DNA of 64,000 nucleotides from Methylobacteriaceae bacterium (GTDB lineage Bacteria > Pseudomonadota > Alphaproteobacteria > Rhizobiales > Beijerinckiaceae): NCBI GenBank assembly GCA_947444195.1, contig CANEZL010000008.1, positions 90,604 to 154,603 of the forward strand, read 5' to 3'. Below are positions 8,129-18,030 of the stretch, piece by piece. The notes beneath the pieces were generated by a model. That model was not told the origin of the DNA. It saw only the letters and a list, made by a program, of their open reading frames with translations, and ran no database searches. The position numbers and the translations under genes were made by a program. Positions within the stretch are counted from its first letter, which is position 1. Each line of letters begins with the position of its first letter.

Positions 8129-8181
8129 CTCAAAATCGCCAGTCGAAAGGCGTGGGGGTTCGATTCCCTCTACCCGCACCA
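8129..8181 (+). repeat. 3' fragment of tRNA-Leu(CAA): island attachment site
   Basis: From 8129 the sequence matches the 3' part of a leucine tRNA: anticodon loop CTCAAAA (8129-8135, anticodon CAA), long variable arm, T stem-loop with GGTTCGATTCC, acceptor strand TACCCGC, discriminator A and encoded CCA (8179-8181). A 5' acceptor strand GCGGGTA is absent upstream, and the bases before 8129 do not pair with the anticodon stem, so this is not a complete tRNA. Duplication of a tRNA 3' end beside an integrase is the standard mark of an att site. The intact tRNA-Leu should lie at the other end of the island, left of the window. Confidence 0.75.
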
Positions 8182-8252
8182 TCCGAAGCCCGCCTCCCTC
8201 CCAACTCACCACTCGGATGTGCGCGGGCTCGCGGTTTCGGAGGCGAGAAAAG

Positions 8253-8279
8253 GCCTGACCGGTACGGGACCGGCCAGGC
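8253..8279 (+). terminator. Hairpin downstream of the tRNA fragment
   Basis: GCCTGACCGGT, a 5-nt loop and ACCGGCCAGGC form an 11-bp stem with one mismatch, 72 bp after the tRNA 3' end. It probably was the terminator of the tRNA-Leu gene before the island inserted. There is no clear T-run. The remainder of 8182-8602 shows no gene I can support. Confidence 0.4.
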
Positions 8280-8602
8280 GGAGGCTCGAAACTCGGGAGC
8301 GCGCGAGGATGCATCGCGCCTCGAACTCCGTCATCTCACGATCCGGAGAGAGGGTGGATCCGGCCGGCGGGCGGGCTGACGGATTTGTGAGCGGTGCGGA
8401 CACCGCCCGGGCAGCCGCGGGATGGAACTGAGCGCCGCACGGGCGCTTATCGCGCAGCCGGAGACCGGGATGCGGAAATAATTCCCGCCCTGACGCCGGC
8501 TGCCTCGTGGGGAGAGCGCCATGCCCGTATCCCGTCCGGCCATGCCGGCAGACCGCGCGCGCCAGATCTCCGCCGACGCCCGCGGCGGCGCGTGAGCGGA
8601 CG

Positions 8603-9712
8603 ATGCGGAGCGACGGCATCCTCGCCTTCGCCCAGGTGGGCGACCTGCACCTGACCGGCCTGGACGCCGATAACCTGCGGGATTTCCGTGCGGCCCTCGC
8701 CGAGATCGACGCGGTGACGGGGATCGATTTCGCCTTCCTGCCCGGCGACAACGCCGATGACGGGCGGCCCGACCAGTACGCCCTCGTGCGGGCGGCCCTC
8801 GACGGGCTGCGGTTGCCGGTCCACGTCATCTCCGGCGACCACGACATGGAGAGCGGGGGGCTCGACGCCTTCTATGCCGGCCTCGGGGTGCCGCAGCTGC
8901 CCTATGCTGCCGTGGTCTCGGGCACCCGCTGCCTGTTCCTCGACATCTGCGGACCCGGCACGGGCGGGCTCGATTTCCGGCTGGGCCCCGGGCAGATCGC
9001 CTGGCTCGAGGGGGAGATGCGCGCGGCCGAGGAGGCCGGACAGGACTGCGCCCTGTTCATGCACAGCTACCCCGCCGACCTGACGGGCGCGGGGGAGGCG
9101 GCGCGGGTGGCCAACCTCGTCCACGGGGGACCGGTGCGTCTCGTCGCGATCGGCCACACCCACTACAACGAACTCGCCAATGACGGGCGCACCGTCTACG
9201 CCGCGACCCGCTCCACCGGGCAGATCGAGGAGGGCCCGGTGGGCTACGCCGTCGCCGCCATCGATCGGGGGTCGGTGGCGTGGCGCTTCAAGGAACTCGG
9301 CCGCCCCTGGCCCTTCGTCCTGATCACGGCCCCCGTCGACCGGCGCCTCGTCCATGCCGATGCCCGGCCCGTCGCCGGGCCGACCGAGATCCGCGCCCTC
9401 GTCCTGGGGCCGGGCCCGCTCGCCTGCGCCTGCAGCATCGACGGGGGCCCCTGGCACCCGATGCACCGTGCCGAGGGCGAGCGCTGCCACCGGGCCGTCC
9501 TCGACTGGCCGCCCGGCGCCCGCCGCCTGAGCGTCCGCGCCCGGAGCGGCGAGGGCCTGCTGGACGTGGACGCCGTCGAGCCGTTCTGCGATCCAGCCGG
9601 ACAGGTGCGCGCCCGGGGAATCGGCAGCGATGCCGATGCCGTCGGGGCGTGGCCCGAGAAGGGCGTGCTCGGCACGCAGCTCGGACCGAACCGCAACGGC
9701 CGGCAATGGTGA
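8603..9712 (+). CDS. Metallophosphoesterase family protein
   Basis: A 369-residue calcineurin-like phosphoesterase. Metal-binding motifs are visible in order: D-L-H (G-D-L-H-L) near residue 14, G-D-N-A-D near 45, G-D-H-D near 75, an H within M-H-S-Y near 155, and G-H-T-H near 190. The remaining 170 residues form a beta-rich C-terminal part without a motif I know. There is no signal peptide, so it is probably cytosolic; the substrate cannot be inferred. The ATG at 8603 is preferred because the frame upstream is low-complexity and the conserved D-x-H block begins soon after. It is the first chromosomal gene to the right of the island, followed by an ArsB-like permease 52 bp on. Confidence 0.85.
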   Translation: MRSDGILAFAQVGDLHLTGLDADNLRDFRAALAEIDAVTGIDFAFLPGDNADDGRPDQYALVRAALDGLRLPVHVISGDHDMESGGLDAFYAGLGVPQLPYAAVVSGTRCLFLDICGPGTGGLDFRLGPGQIAWLEGEMRAAEEAGQDCALFMHSYPADLTGAGEAARVANLVHGGPVRLVAIGHTHYNELANDGRTVYAATRSTGQIEEGPVGYAVAAIDRGSVAWRFKELGRPWPFVLITAPVDRRLVHADARPVAGPTEIRALVLGPGPLACACSIDGGPWHPMHRAEGERCHRAVLDWPPGARRLSVRARSGEGLLDVDAVEPFCDPAGQVRARGIGSDADAVGAWPEKGVLGTQLGPNRNGRQW

Positions 9713-9764
9713 CCCCCGGCCCGCCGGCCCCCTGATCCTCTCCGACCAAGGAAGCTCGACGCCG

Positions 9765-11033
9765 ATGGGCGCGCTCACCCTGACACCCAACGTGGCGACC
9801 TGGAGCATCGCCGCCCTGGCCACGCTCGGCGTGATCGTCCGGCCGTTCGCTTGGCCCGAGGCGATCTGGGCCGTGCTCGGCGCGGCCGCCCTCGTCCTCC
9901 TCGGCCTGCTGCCCGCGGGCACCGCCTGGGAGGGCGTGCTCAAGGGAACCGACGTCTACCTGTTCCTCGTCGGCATGATGCTGATGTCGGAGGTGGCCCG
10001 GAAGGAGGGCCTGTTCGACTGGCTCGCCGGCATCGCGGTCCGCGCCGCGCGGGGCTCGGCGACGCGGCTCTTCGCCCTCGTCTACGCGGTGGGCACGGTG
10101 GTGACGGTGTTCCTCTCCAACGACGCCTGCGCGGTGGTGCTGACGCCCGCGGTCTACGCCGCCGCCAAGGCCGCGCGGGTGAAGGACCCGCTGCCCTACC
10201 TCTTCGTCTGCGCCTTCATCGCCAACGCGGCGAGCTTCGTGCTGCCGATCTCGAACCCGGCCAACCTCGTCGTCTTCGCCGAGCACATGCCGCCGCTGAC
10301 GCGGTGGCTCGCCCTGTTCGCGCTGCCCTCCGCCCTCGCCATCGCGGCGACCTATCTCGCCCTGTGGTGGAGCCAGTCCGCGACGCTGCGCGCCCAGGAG
10401 GTCGCCACCGACGTCGCGCCGGCGCCCCTCTCCCGCGCCGGCCTCGTGGCCGGCCTCGGCATCGTGGCCACCGGCGGCGTGCTGATCGCGGCCTCGGCGC
10501 TCGGGCGCGACCTCGGCCTGCCCACTTTTCTCGCCGGCCTCGTCACCACCCTCGTCGTGCTGCTGCTCCGGCGCGGCGGCCTCGTCACCGTGGTGAAGGA
10601 CGTGTCGTGGAGCGTGCTGCCGCTGGTGGCCGGCCTCTTCGTGCTGGTGGAGGCGCTGGAGAAGACCGGCGTCCTCGCCATGATCGCCGCGACCCTGAAA
10701 CAGGCCGCGCGCGGCGCACCTGCCGAGACGGCCTGGGCGGCGGGCGGCTTGGTCGCCGTCCTGTGCAACCTCGTGAACAACCTGCCGGCGGGCCTGATCG
10801 CGGGGGCGGCCGTGCAGGCCGCGCAGGTGCCCGAGAAGGTGGCGGGCGCGGTGCTGATCGGCGTCGATCTCGGGCCGAACCTCTCGGTGACGGGCTCCCT
10901 CGCCACGATCCTCTGGCTCACCGCGATCCGCCGCGAGGGCCAGGATGTGGGCTTCTGGCGCTTCCTCAAGCTCGGCCTGCTGGTGATGCCCCCCGCGCTC
11001 GTGCTGGCGCTCGCCGGCCTCCTCCTCGTCTGA
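9765..11033 (+). CDS. arsB: ArsB/NhaD-family ion permease (arsenite efflux-like)
   Basis: A 422-residue inner-membrane protein with about 11-12 hydrophobic segments. It carries the ArsB/SLC13-like signatures F-L-S-N-D-A-C-A-V-V-L-T-P in the first half and a mirrored C-N-L-V-N-N-L-P-A-G-L-I in the second, which form the two re-entrant ion-binding regions of this superfamily. I-S-N-P-A-N-L-V-V-F is also typical. The length fits ArsB (about 430). No arsR, arsC or arsH is nearby, so the arsenite assignment is from family similarity only; the substrate could be another anion or Na+. The ATG at 9765 is preceded by AAGGA. It is followed after 22 bp by a DUF606 transporter and may be co-transcribed with it. 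Confidence 0.75.
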   Translation: MGALTLTPNVATWSIAALATLGVIVRPFAWPEAIWAVLGAAALVLLGLLPAGTAWEGVLKGTDVYLFLVGMMLMSEVARKEGLFDWLAGIAVRAARGSATRLFALVYAVGTVVTVFLSNDACAVVLTPAVYAAAKAARVKDPLPYLFVCAFIANAASFVLPISNPANLVVFAEHMPPLTRWLALFALPSALAIAATYLALWWSQSATLRAQEVATDVAPAPLSRAGLVAGLGIVATGGVLIAASALGRDLGLPTFLAGLVTTLVVLLLRRGGLVTVVKDVSWSVLPLVAGLFVLVEALEKTGVLAMIAATLKQAARGAPAETAWAAGGLVAVLCNLVNNLPAGLIAGAAVQAAQVPEKVAGAVLIGVDLGPNLSVTGSLATILWLTAIRREGQDVGFWRFLKLGLLVMPPALVLALAGLLLV

Positions 11034-11055
11034 CCCCGCGACCCGAAGGCCTCCC

Positions 11056-11982
11056 GTGAACGCCGCGCTGCTCTACCCCCTCATCATCGTCGCGGGCGTC
11101 CTGCAGGCGCTCGGCAATTCCATGAACGCGCAGCTGCGCGGCCATCTCGTCAATCCGTTCCTGGCGGCCGCGGTCTCCTTCCTGCCGATCGTCTTCGTCT
11201 TCGCGACCCTGTTCCTCGTGATGCCGGTGCCGCTGCCGAGCCTGGAGACCCTCGGCGCCATGCCCTGGTACGCGCCCCTCGGCGGCGTGGCCGGGGCGGT
11301 GGCGGTGTTCGGCGGCCTCGCCCTCGTGGACAAGGTCGGGGCGGGGCCGTTCAACGGGCTGACGCTCACCGCCAACATCCTGACCTCCCTGGTGCTCGAT
11401 TCCCTCGGCCTGTTCGGGCTCCAGGGGAGCGGGTTCAAGCCGATGCCCTGGCTCGGCGGCCTGCTCATGGCGGTCGGCGTCACCTTCATCGCCCGCGTCA
11501 CCCCCGAGGAGGGAGAGCAGGAGGCGGGGCACGGGCTCAGCCCGCGGCTGCTCTACCCCTTCATCGTGGGGGCGGGCGCGCTCCAGGCCATCGGCGTGGT
11601 CCTGAACGCGCAGCTGCGCGGCGCCCTGGTCAATCCCTGGCTCGCGGCCCTGGTCTCGTTCCTGCCGGTGCTCTTCGTCTTCGTGCTCGTCTTCCTGCTG
11701 CGCCCCAGGCCCCTGCCGCGGCGGGCCGACATCGAGGGGGTGCGCTGGTGGATGCCCCTGGCGGGCGTCGCCGGCGCGGTCGCCGTGTTCGCGGGCCTCC
11801 TCTTCGTGGACAAGGTAGGCGCGGGCGCCTTCAACGGGCTCCTGATCACGGCGAACCTCCTGACCTCGGTGGCTCTCGACCATTTCGGCTGGCTCGGCAT
11901 GAAGCAGGTGCGCGCCGGCCCGCAGCGCCTCGGGGGCGCCGCGCTGATGGTGGCGGGCATCGTGCTGATCTCGCTGGCCTGA
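11056..11982 (+). CDS. DMT-family transporter, tandem DUF606 (YdcZ-like) fusion
   Basis: A 308-residue integral membrane protein made of two similar halves. Residues 1-150 and about 163-308 both begin with L-L-Y-P-x-I-x-x-x-G-x-L-Q-A and repeat N-A-Q-L-R-G-x-L-V-N-P, G-A-V-A-V-F-x-G-L and D-K-V-G-A-G-x-F-N-G. Usual DUF606 proteins have one half of about 140 residues and presumably pair up; here the duplication is fused in one chain with about 10 helices. Such proteins belong to the drug/metabolite transporter superfamily; the substrate is unknown. It starts with GTG at 11056, preceded by GAAGG. It ends 5 bp from the convergent amidotransferase gene. Confidence 0.88.
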   Translation: MNAALLYPLIIVAGVLQALGNSMNAQLRGHLVNPFLAAAVSFLPIVFVFATLFLVMPVPLPSLETLGAMPWYAPLGGVAGAVAVFGGLALVDKVGAGPFNGLTLTANILTSLVLDSLGLFGLQGSGFKPMPWLGGLLMAVGVTFIARVTPEEGEQEAGHGLSPRLLYPFIVGAGALQAIGVVLNAQLRGALVNPWLAALVSFLPVLFVFVLVFLLRPRPLPRRADIEGVRWWMPLAGVAGAVAVFAGLLFVDKVGAGAFNGLLITANLLTSVALDHFGWLGMKQVRAGPQRLGGAALMVAGIVLISLA

Positions 11983-11986
11983 GCGC

Positions 11987-12691
11987 TCAGGCCCCGTCGA
12001 GGAACCGGCGGATCCAGGTGCCGACGCGGGCGCTGTCGTGGGGCGCGTCGAGGCTGGCGAGGGCCTGCGCCGCCAGGGCCGGATCCTGCAGGGCGGCGCG
12101 GTGGTCGCGCGTCAGCGCCCGCGCGTAGTCGGGCGCGAATTCCGGATGGCACTGGACGGAGAGCGCCCGCCGGTCCGCGTAGGCGAGGATGCCGTTCGGG
12201 CAATGCGCGTTGCCGCCGAGCACCCGCGCGGCGGGCGGCACCCGCGTCACCTGATCCCGATGGCTGACCGGCACCGCGACCGGCCGGGCATCCTCCATGA
12301 AGGGCGCGGGCGCCGCGACCGCGTAGCGGTGGAGGCCGAGGCCCCAGCCGCGCGCGGATCTCTCGGCCCGGCCGCCGAACGCCTCGGCCATGATCTGGTG
12401 CCCGAAGCAGATGCCCACGAGGGGGGTGCGCGGGGGCAGGGCGCGCAGGTACTCCTTGAGCGCGGCGATCCAGGGCAGCGGATCGTAGACCCCGGCCGCC
12501 GAGCCGGTGATCAGGAAGGCGTCGAAGGATGCCGGATCGGGCCATTGCCCGGCCGCCACGTCGAAGGCCGCGCAGGTGTGGGAGGGGCCGAGCAGGTCCG
12601 CCGACATGGCGGCGTAGGAGGGGAAGCCGGAGAGGCGCGCGGGCGGGCGCCCCGTCTCGAGGATGCCGATCTGCAAGGGTCCGTCCGTCAT
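11987..12691 (-). CDS. Class I glutamine amidotransferase-like protein
   Basis: A roughly 234-residue protein with the GATase1 fold. It shows the nucleophile elbow G-I-C-F-G-H-Q (Cys near residue 95), an oxyanion strand I-T-G-S-A-A-G-V-Y, and the C-terminal catalytic pair in C-H-P-E-F. It resembles the stand-alone amidotransferases related to YfeJ and GMP-synthase N-domains, which act in the cytosol on small amides or gamma-glutamyl compounds; the actual substrate is unknown. I chose the ATG at 12691, just before the conserved I-G-I-L-E-T-G strand. A GTG at 12733 with a purine-rich upstream sequence would add 14 residues but lies in a repeat-like GC palindrome. Confidence 0.85.
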   Translation of the reverse strand: MTDGPLQIGILETGRPPARLSGFPSYAAMSADLLGPSHTCAAFDVAAGQWPDPASFDAFLITGSAAGVYDPLPWIAALKEYLRALPPRTPLVGICFGHQIMAEAFGGRAERSARGWGLGLHRYAVAAPAPFMEDARPVAVPVSHRDQVTRVPPAARVLGGNAHCPNGILAYADRRALSVQCHPEFAPDYARALTRDHRAALQDPALAAQALASLDAPHDSARVGTWIRRFLDGA

Positions 12692-12820
12692 CCCGGAGAT
12701 GATGCCGTCTCCGGTCGATCGCTTCGGCTGCACGCGGGCCTCTCCTCCCCCTTGCGGGGAGGGGACAAGCGCCCGTCGCGAACCGAAGCGATCGACCGGA
12801 TCGGGTTGCGAGACCCGGGA

Positions 12821-13975
12821 TTAGGCCGCGCGGGCCTGCGTCGGCAAGCGGCGCGCCGTCTTGGGCCGGATATCCATGGCGTTGCCGCGCCAGACCACGG
12901 CGTTGCGCATCCAGGCCCGGACCCAGAGGAACGGGATCAGCGCGTCGCGCACGAGGAAGGCGAGGAGAAGGACCGGTGAGCGGTACCAGCCGGCCCGGCG
13001 CGCGAGCCCGTACTCGGCCCCGTAGGACAGGACGCCGAGGACGGCGAGGCCGAGGGCGGCCGTGCCGGTGCCGGCGAGGCAGGCGGCGAGGACGAAGGGG
13101 GCGAGGATGCCGCTCGCGATCTCGGGGGCGAAGAAGAGCGGGAAGGTGACGCGGCGCAGGCGCGCCCAGCGCAGCTGGCGCGACCAGACCTCGCGCAGGC
13201 CGCGATGTCCCAGGGGCTGCTCGAAGGGGGCCGGCACGAGATGGACGTGGCGGCCGGCCGCGCGCACCAGCTTCGTCGCCGCAGCGTCCTCGGCGATCTC
13301 GGCCGCGAGCGCGCGGATGCCGCCATGGGCTTCGAGGAAGGGCCGGTGCCAGAGCATGCTCTTGCCCTGCGCGAAGCCGAGGCCGATGGCCTCGCCGGTA
13401 TACTGCCAGCGCGCCTGGAGGGTGTTGAGGAAAGCGCATTCCACCACGGCCCAGAAGCTGCCGGGCCGCGCGCCCACCGGCGTCGAGCAGACGAGGCCGG
13501 TATCGGGCCGCCACGCCGCCTGCATCTGCTGCAGGTAGTCGGGGGGCATCAGCACGTTGGAATCGGCGAGCACCACCCAGTCGTGGCGCGCCGCCTCCCA
13601 GCCGCGCACGCAGTTGTTGAGCTTCGGATTGTCGCTGATCCGCTCCTCGCCGACGACGATCCGGGCCGGCACCTGCGGATGGGCGGCGATCAGCCGGTGC
13701 ACGAGGGGCAGCACCGGATCCTGCGCGCTCGCCACGCAGAAGATCGTCTCGTATTGCGGATAGGCGAGTTGGAAGCCGCGGGTCAGCGTCTCCTCGCTGA
13801 AGGTCTCCAGGCCGCAGACCGGACGCACCAGGGAGACCGGGGCGCCGGCCGGGAAGGCGGAGGGGCCGCGGGTCCGGCCCAGGCGACGCGCCGTCAGGCC
13901 GAGGCTGACCATGTTCACGAGGGTGAGGAGCCCGCACAGGCTCAGGGCCAGCACGGTCGCGTTCGCCTCGATCAT
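12821..13975 (-). CDS. Glycosyltransferase family 2, ceramide glucosyltransferase-like
   Basis: A 384-residue membrane-associated GT-A glycosyltransferase. An N-terminal membrane helix (about 5-28) is followed by the catalytic domain with S-L-V-R-P-V-C-G, D-S-N in place of DxD near residue 138, the catalytic-base segment E-D-A-A-A-T-K near 230, and Q-x-x-R-W (R-Q-L-R-W) near 267. Three hydrophobic helices follow (about 280-365). This arrangement matches ceramide glucosyltransferase/HpnI-type enzymes. No hopanoid genes adjoin it, so a glycolipid product is likely but the acceptor is unknown. It is transcribed away from the HDAC-like gene, with a 119-bp divergent region between them. Confidence 0.85.
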   Translation of the reverse strand: MIEANATVLALSLCGLLTLVNMVSLGLTARRLGRTRGPSAFPAGAPVSLVRPVCGLETFSEETLTRGFQLAYPQYETIFCVASAQDPVLPLVHRLIAAHPQVPARIVVGEERISDNPKLNNCVRGWEAARHDWVVLADSNVLMPPDYLQQMQAAWRPDTGLVCSTPVGARPGSFWAVVECAFLNTLQARWQYTGEAIGLGFAQGKSMLWHRPFLEAHGGIRALAAEIAEDAAATKLVRAAGRHVHLVPAPFEQPLGHRGLREVWSRQLRWARLRRVTFPLFFAPEIASGILAPFVLAACLAGTGTAALGLAVLGVLSYGAEYGLARRAGWYRSPVLLLAFLVRDALIPFLWVRAWMRNAVVWRGNAMDIRPKTARRLPTQARAA

Positions 13976-14094
13976 GCGGCCTGCCCCCGGCTCGTGTCGC
14001 GGCCGCGACCTGCCGCCGCGCCGTTCCGCAGCCCCCTAACAGTCGCGCTGTATCAGTCTTATGACGGCACAGGCGCGCCTGTTCCGGACCCCGC

Positions 14095-15003
14095 ATGATC
14101 CCGCCCATCGTGTTCCACCCGGCCTACGAGGCGGCGCTGCCGGACGGGCACCGGTTCCCCATGGGCAAGTACGGGCGGCTCGCGGCCGTCGTCGCCGCCC
14201 GGGGCCTCGCGCCGCTGGGATTCGTCGCGCCCGAGCCCGCCTCCGCGGAACTGCTCGCCGCCGCCCACGGCCACGCCTATGTCGACGCGGTGCTGGCGCA
14301 GGCGGTCCCCAGGGAGGTCGAGCGCGCCATCGGCCTGCCCGTGACGGAGAGCGTGGTGCGGCGCTCGCGTGCCTCGGTGGGCGGGACGCTGCTCGCCGCG
14401 CGGCTCGCCCTCGCCGAAGGGCTCGCGGGCAGCACCGCGGGGGGCAGCCACCACGCCCGGCGCGAGCAGGGGGCGGGCTTCTGCGTGTTCAACGACGTGG
14501 CGGTGGCCGCCCGCGCCCTGCGGGGGGAGGGCGCCATCGCCCGGGCGCTCGTCGTCGATCTCGACGTGCACCAGGGCGACGGCACGGCGGACTGCCTCGC
14601 CTACGAGCCCGACCTGTTCACCCTGTCGATCCACTGCGAGCGGAACTACCCCACCCACAAGATCGCGGGGGACCTCGATATCGGCCTGCCCGACGGCGTG
14701 GAGGACGAGGCCTATCTGGCGGTGCTGGCCGGGCGCCTGCCGGGCCTCCTCGACGCGCTCCGGCCCGATCTGGTGTTCTACAATGCCGGCGTCGACCCGC
14801 ACCGGGACGACCGGCTCGGGCGCCTACGCCTCACCGATGCGGGGCTCTACGCCCGTGACCGCTACGTGGTCGCCACGGTGCGCGCGCGGAACATCCCCCT
14901 CGTGGCGGTGATCGGCGGCGGCTACACCACGGATATCGACGCCCTGGCGGGCCGCCACGCCCTCGTCTTCCAGGCGCTGGCGGCCGAGGCCGAAGGTGCC
15001 TGA
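14095..15003 (+). CDS. Histone-deacetylase-family amidohydrolase
   Basis: A 302-residue arginase/deacetylase-fold enzyme. Zn2+ and catalytic residues are visible: G-G-S-H-H-A (about 119-124), the ligand motif D-L-D-V-H-Q-G-D-G-T (about 158-167), the second Asp in N-A-G-V-D-P-H-R-D-D (near 230), and G-G-G-Y (near 276). Bacterial members deacetylate acetylpolyamines or acetoin-like compounds in the cytosol; the substrate here cannot be chosen from sequence. The length is near the 300-340 residues of the short class (similar to YtfL/HdaH-like proteins). It stands alone, divergent from the glycosyltransferase. Confidence 0.9.
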   Translation: MIPPIVFHPAYEAALPDGHRFPMGKYGRLAAVVAARGLAPLGFVAPEPASAELLAAAHGHAYVDAVLAQAVPREVERAIGLPVTESVVRRSRASVGGTLLAARLALAEGLAGSTAGGSHHARREQGAGFCVFNDVAVAARALRGEGAIARALVVDLDVHQGDGTADCLAYEPDLFTLSIHCERNYPTHKIAGDLDIGLPDGVEDEAYLAVLAGRLPGLLDALRPDLVFYNAGVDPHRDDRLGRLRLTDAGLYARDRYVVATVRARNIPLVAVIGGGYTTDIDALAGRHALVFQALAAEAEGA

Positions 15004-15125
15004 ACCTGCGTCCCGCGCCGGGCCGCCCGGCGCAGCCCCGTGTAAGGCTTTGGTGAGGTGTGCACCGCACAATCCACCTGCGCACCTCTCATCGGCGCGA
15101 CCGGTCCTGCGGCAGAGTGACGGGG

Positions 15126-15293
15126 ATGTTCGAACGGGTCTGGCACACGGCGAAGGCCACCCTCGCCATCGCGGCCCTGATCGCGGCCGCGCTGATCTCG
15201 GCGGACAAGCTCGACCGGCAGCAGCGCCTCGCGCGCCATCCCGTCGCCGATCCGGTGGCGACGGGCGCCATCGCGGATCCGCGTCCGCGCTGA
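15126..15293 (+). CDS. Small single-span membrane protein, hypothetical
   Basis: A 55-residue ORF beginning M-F-E-R-V-W-H, with one hydrophobic stretch (about residues 10-28, rich in Ala/Ile) and a polar, basic C-terminus. The layout fits a small inner-membrane anchor protein with an N-in or signal-anchor orientation. I see no family motif. It lies 122 bp after the deacetylase-like gene and converges on the aminotransferase gene. Confidence is limited by length; the support is the membrane segment and the absence of a competing frame. Confidence 0.5.
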   Translation: MFERVWHTAKATLAIAALIAAALISADKLDRQQRLARHPVADPVATGAIADPRPR

Positions 15294-15345
15294 CCGCGTC
15301 TCGGGGCCGAGGGATGCGCCGGCCCGGGGGCCGGCGCGACACCCC

Positions 15346-16566
<1,221 letters not shown>

Positions 16567-16738
16567 TCAGGCTGTTCGATGCGGCGGCTGAGCCCGCGCG
16601 CGGCGGGACCCTAGGCGCAGGGTCCGGAGCCGGCAAGGTGGCGGGGCAGCGGGCCGCCGGTGTCACGCGCCCGTTGCAGGGCTCGTCCGCGGCGGAAGCG
16701 CCTCGTGCACGGGGCGGCGCGCGCCCATCTCGAGGGGC

Positions 16739-17752
16739 ATGGTGCTGCCGCTCTCCGTCCTCGATCTCTCCTTCGTGAATGCCGGTGCGACGCCCGCGGA
16801 CGCCCTCCGGGACAGCCTCGCGCTCGCCCGGCACGTGGACGGCCTCGGCTATCACCGCTACTGGCTCGCCGAGCATCACGCGCTGCCCTCCGTGGCGAGC
16901 CCGGCGCCCGAGGTCATGATCGGGCAGATCGCCGCCGCGACCCGCAACCTGCGCGTCGGCTCGGGCGGGATCATGCTGCCGAACCACGCGCCGCTGATGG
17001 TGGCCGAGCGCTTCAAGCTGCTCGAAGCGCTGTTTCCCGGCCGGATCGATCTCGGCCTCGGCCGGGCGCCGGGCACGGACGGGGTCACGGCGCGGGCCCT
17101 GCGGCGGCGGGACATGCCGCAGGCGGGCGACGATTTCCTCGACCGGCTGCAGGAACTGATGCTCTGGGAGACGGGGGAGTTTCCCGAGGGCCATCCCTTC
17201 CGGCAGATCGCGGTCTCGCCGGCGGGCGTGCCCCTGCCGCCCCTGTTCCTGCTCGGCTCGTCCGATTACGGGGCGGTGATGGCGGCGCGCCTCGGCACCG
17301 GCTACGCCTTCGCCCAGCATTTCGCGAGCTACGATGCCGGGGAGGCCCTGCGCGGCTACCGCCGCCTGCACCAAGCCTCGCGCTGGGGGGCGCGGCCCCA
17401 CGCGATCCTGGCGCTCGCCGCGATCTGCGCCGAGACGGAGGGCCGAGCCGAGCGGCTGGCGATGAGCGCGCGCCTCGCGACCCTGCGGCGCGAGCGGGGC
17501 GAGTACGGCCCGATCCCGAGTCTCGCCGAGGCGGAGGCCTATCCCTACAGCGCGGCCGAGCGCCTGCGGATGGAGCAGGGCCGCGCCCGGCTCCATGTGG
17601 GCAGCCCCGAGACCCTGCGGACCAAGCTTCTGGCGCTCGCGGCCGAGACGGAGGCCGACGAGATCATGATCGTGTCGAGCATCCACGACCAGGCGGCACG
17701 GGCCCGCTCCTACGGGCTGATCGCCGAGGCCTGGGGCCTCGGCGACCGTTGA
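16739..17752 (+). CDS. Luciferase-like (LLM class) flavin-dependent oxidoreductase
   Basis: A 337-residue TIM-barrel oxidoreductase of the bacterial luciferase family. Signatures are L-S-V-L-D-L-S at the first strand, Y-x-R-Y-W-L-A-E-H-H (near 40-49), V-G-S-G-G-I-M-L-P-N-H-A-P (about 75-87), and the R-x-x-L-G-x-G-R-A-P-G-T-D segment (near 108-118). This pattern is that of the YhbW-like group, which is FMN-dependent and lacks a known substrate. It probably acts in the cytosol with a separate flavin reductase. It is followed after 2 bp by the convergent small secreted-protein gene. Stand-alone gene. Confidence 0.9.
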   Translation: MVLPLSVLDLSFVNAGATPADALRDSLALARHVDGLGYHRYWLAEHHALPSVASPAPEVMIGQIAAATRNLRVGSGGIMLPNHAPLMVAERFKLLEALFPGRIDLGLGRAPGTDGVTARALRRRDMPQAGDDFLDRLQELMLWETGEFPEGHPFRQIAVSPAGVPLPPLFLLGSSDYGAVMAARLGTGYAFAQHFASYDAGEALRGYRRLHQASRWGARPHAILALAAICAETEGRAERLAMSARLATLRRERGEYGPIPSLAEAEAYPYSAAERLRMEQGRARLHVGSPETLRTKLLALAAETEADEIMIVSSIHDQAARARSYGLIAEAWGLGDR

Positions 17753-17754
17753 TC

Positions 17755-18030
17755 CTACCAGCGGCAGAAGCGGCGCGGCCCGTAGGGGGTGGGCCGGATG
17801 AAGCAGCGGCGCCCGAACCCGCGGCGCGGGCCGGCGAAGGGGCGGCAGCGGCCGTAGGCGCCGCGGCCCCAGCCCGGGCCGCAGCCCTGGGCCACCGTCT
17901 CGATGGGGGCGGAGCCCGCGAGCGCCGTGGCGGCGCCGGCGCCGAGCGGGGCGGCCTGCGCCGTCGAGACGGCACCGAGGCCGCCGAGCGCGAGGGCGCC
18001 GGCGAGGCCGAGGATGGTCCGTTTGGACAT
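17755..18030 (-). CDS. Small secreted GCG_CRPN-type protein
   Basis: A protein of about 91 residues with a cleavable signal peptide (M-S-K-R-T-I-L-G-L then a hydrophobic core, likely cut after A-Q-A near residue 26). A mature domain follows with Q-G-C-G-P-G-W-G-R-G-A-Y-G-R-C-R-P, the cysteine/glycine pattern of the GCG_CRPN family common in Methylobacterium and relatives. The C-terminus is Arg/Pro/Gly-rich with two more Cys, so disulphides in the periplasm or outside are likely. The function of this family is not known. The start at 18030 is chosen so that the signal peptide begins with the basic M-S-K-R. It lies downstream of, and in the same direction as, another small secreted protein. Confidence 0.75.
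   Translation of the reverse strand: MSKRTILGLAGALALGGLGAVSTAQAAPLGAGAATALAGSAPIETVAQGCGPGWGRGAYGRCRPFAGPRRGFGRRCFIRPTPYGPRRFCRW

Noticed and set aside
8129..8181. A complete functional tRNA gene
   Set aside because: The 5' half is missing: no GCGGGTA acceptor strand or D arm precedes the CTCAAAA loop. Only the 3' copy is present.
8447..9943. A 498-codon minus-strand frame over the metallophosphoesterase gene
   Set aside because: The plus-strand frame has the metal-binding motifs in order; the minus frame is an antisense shadow.
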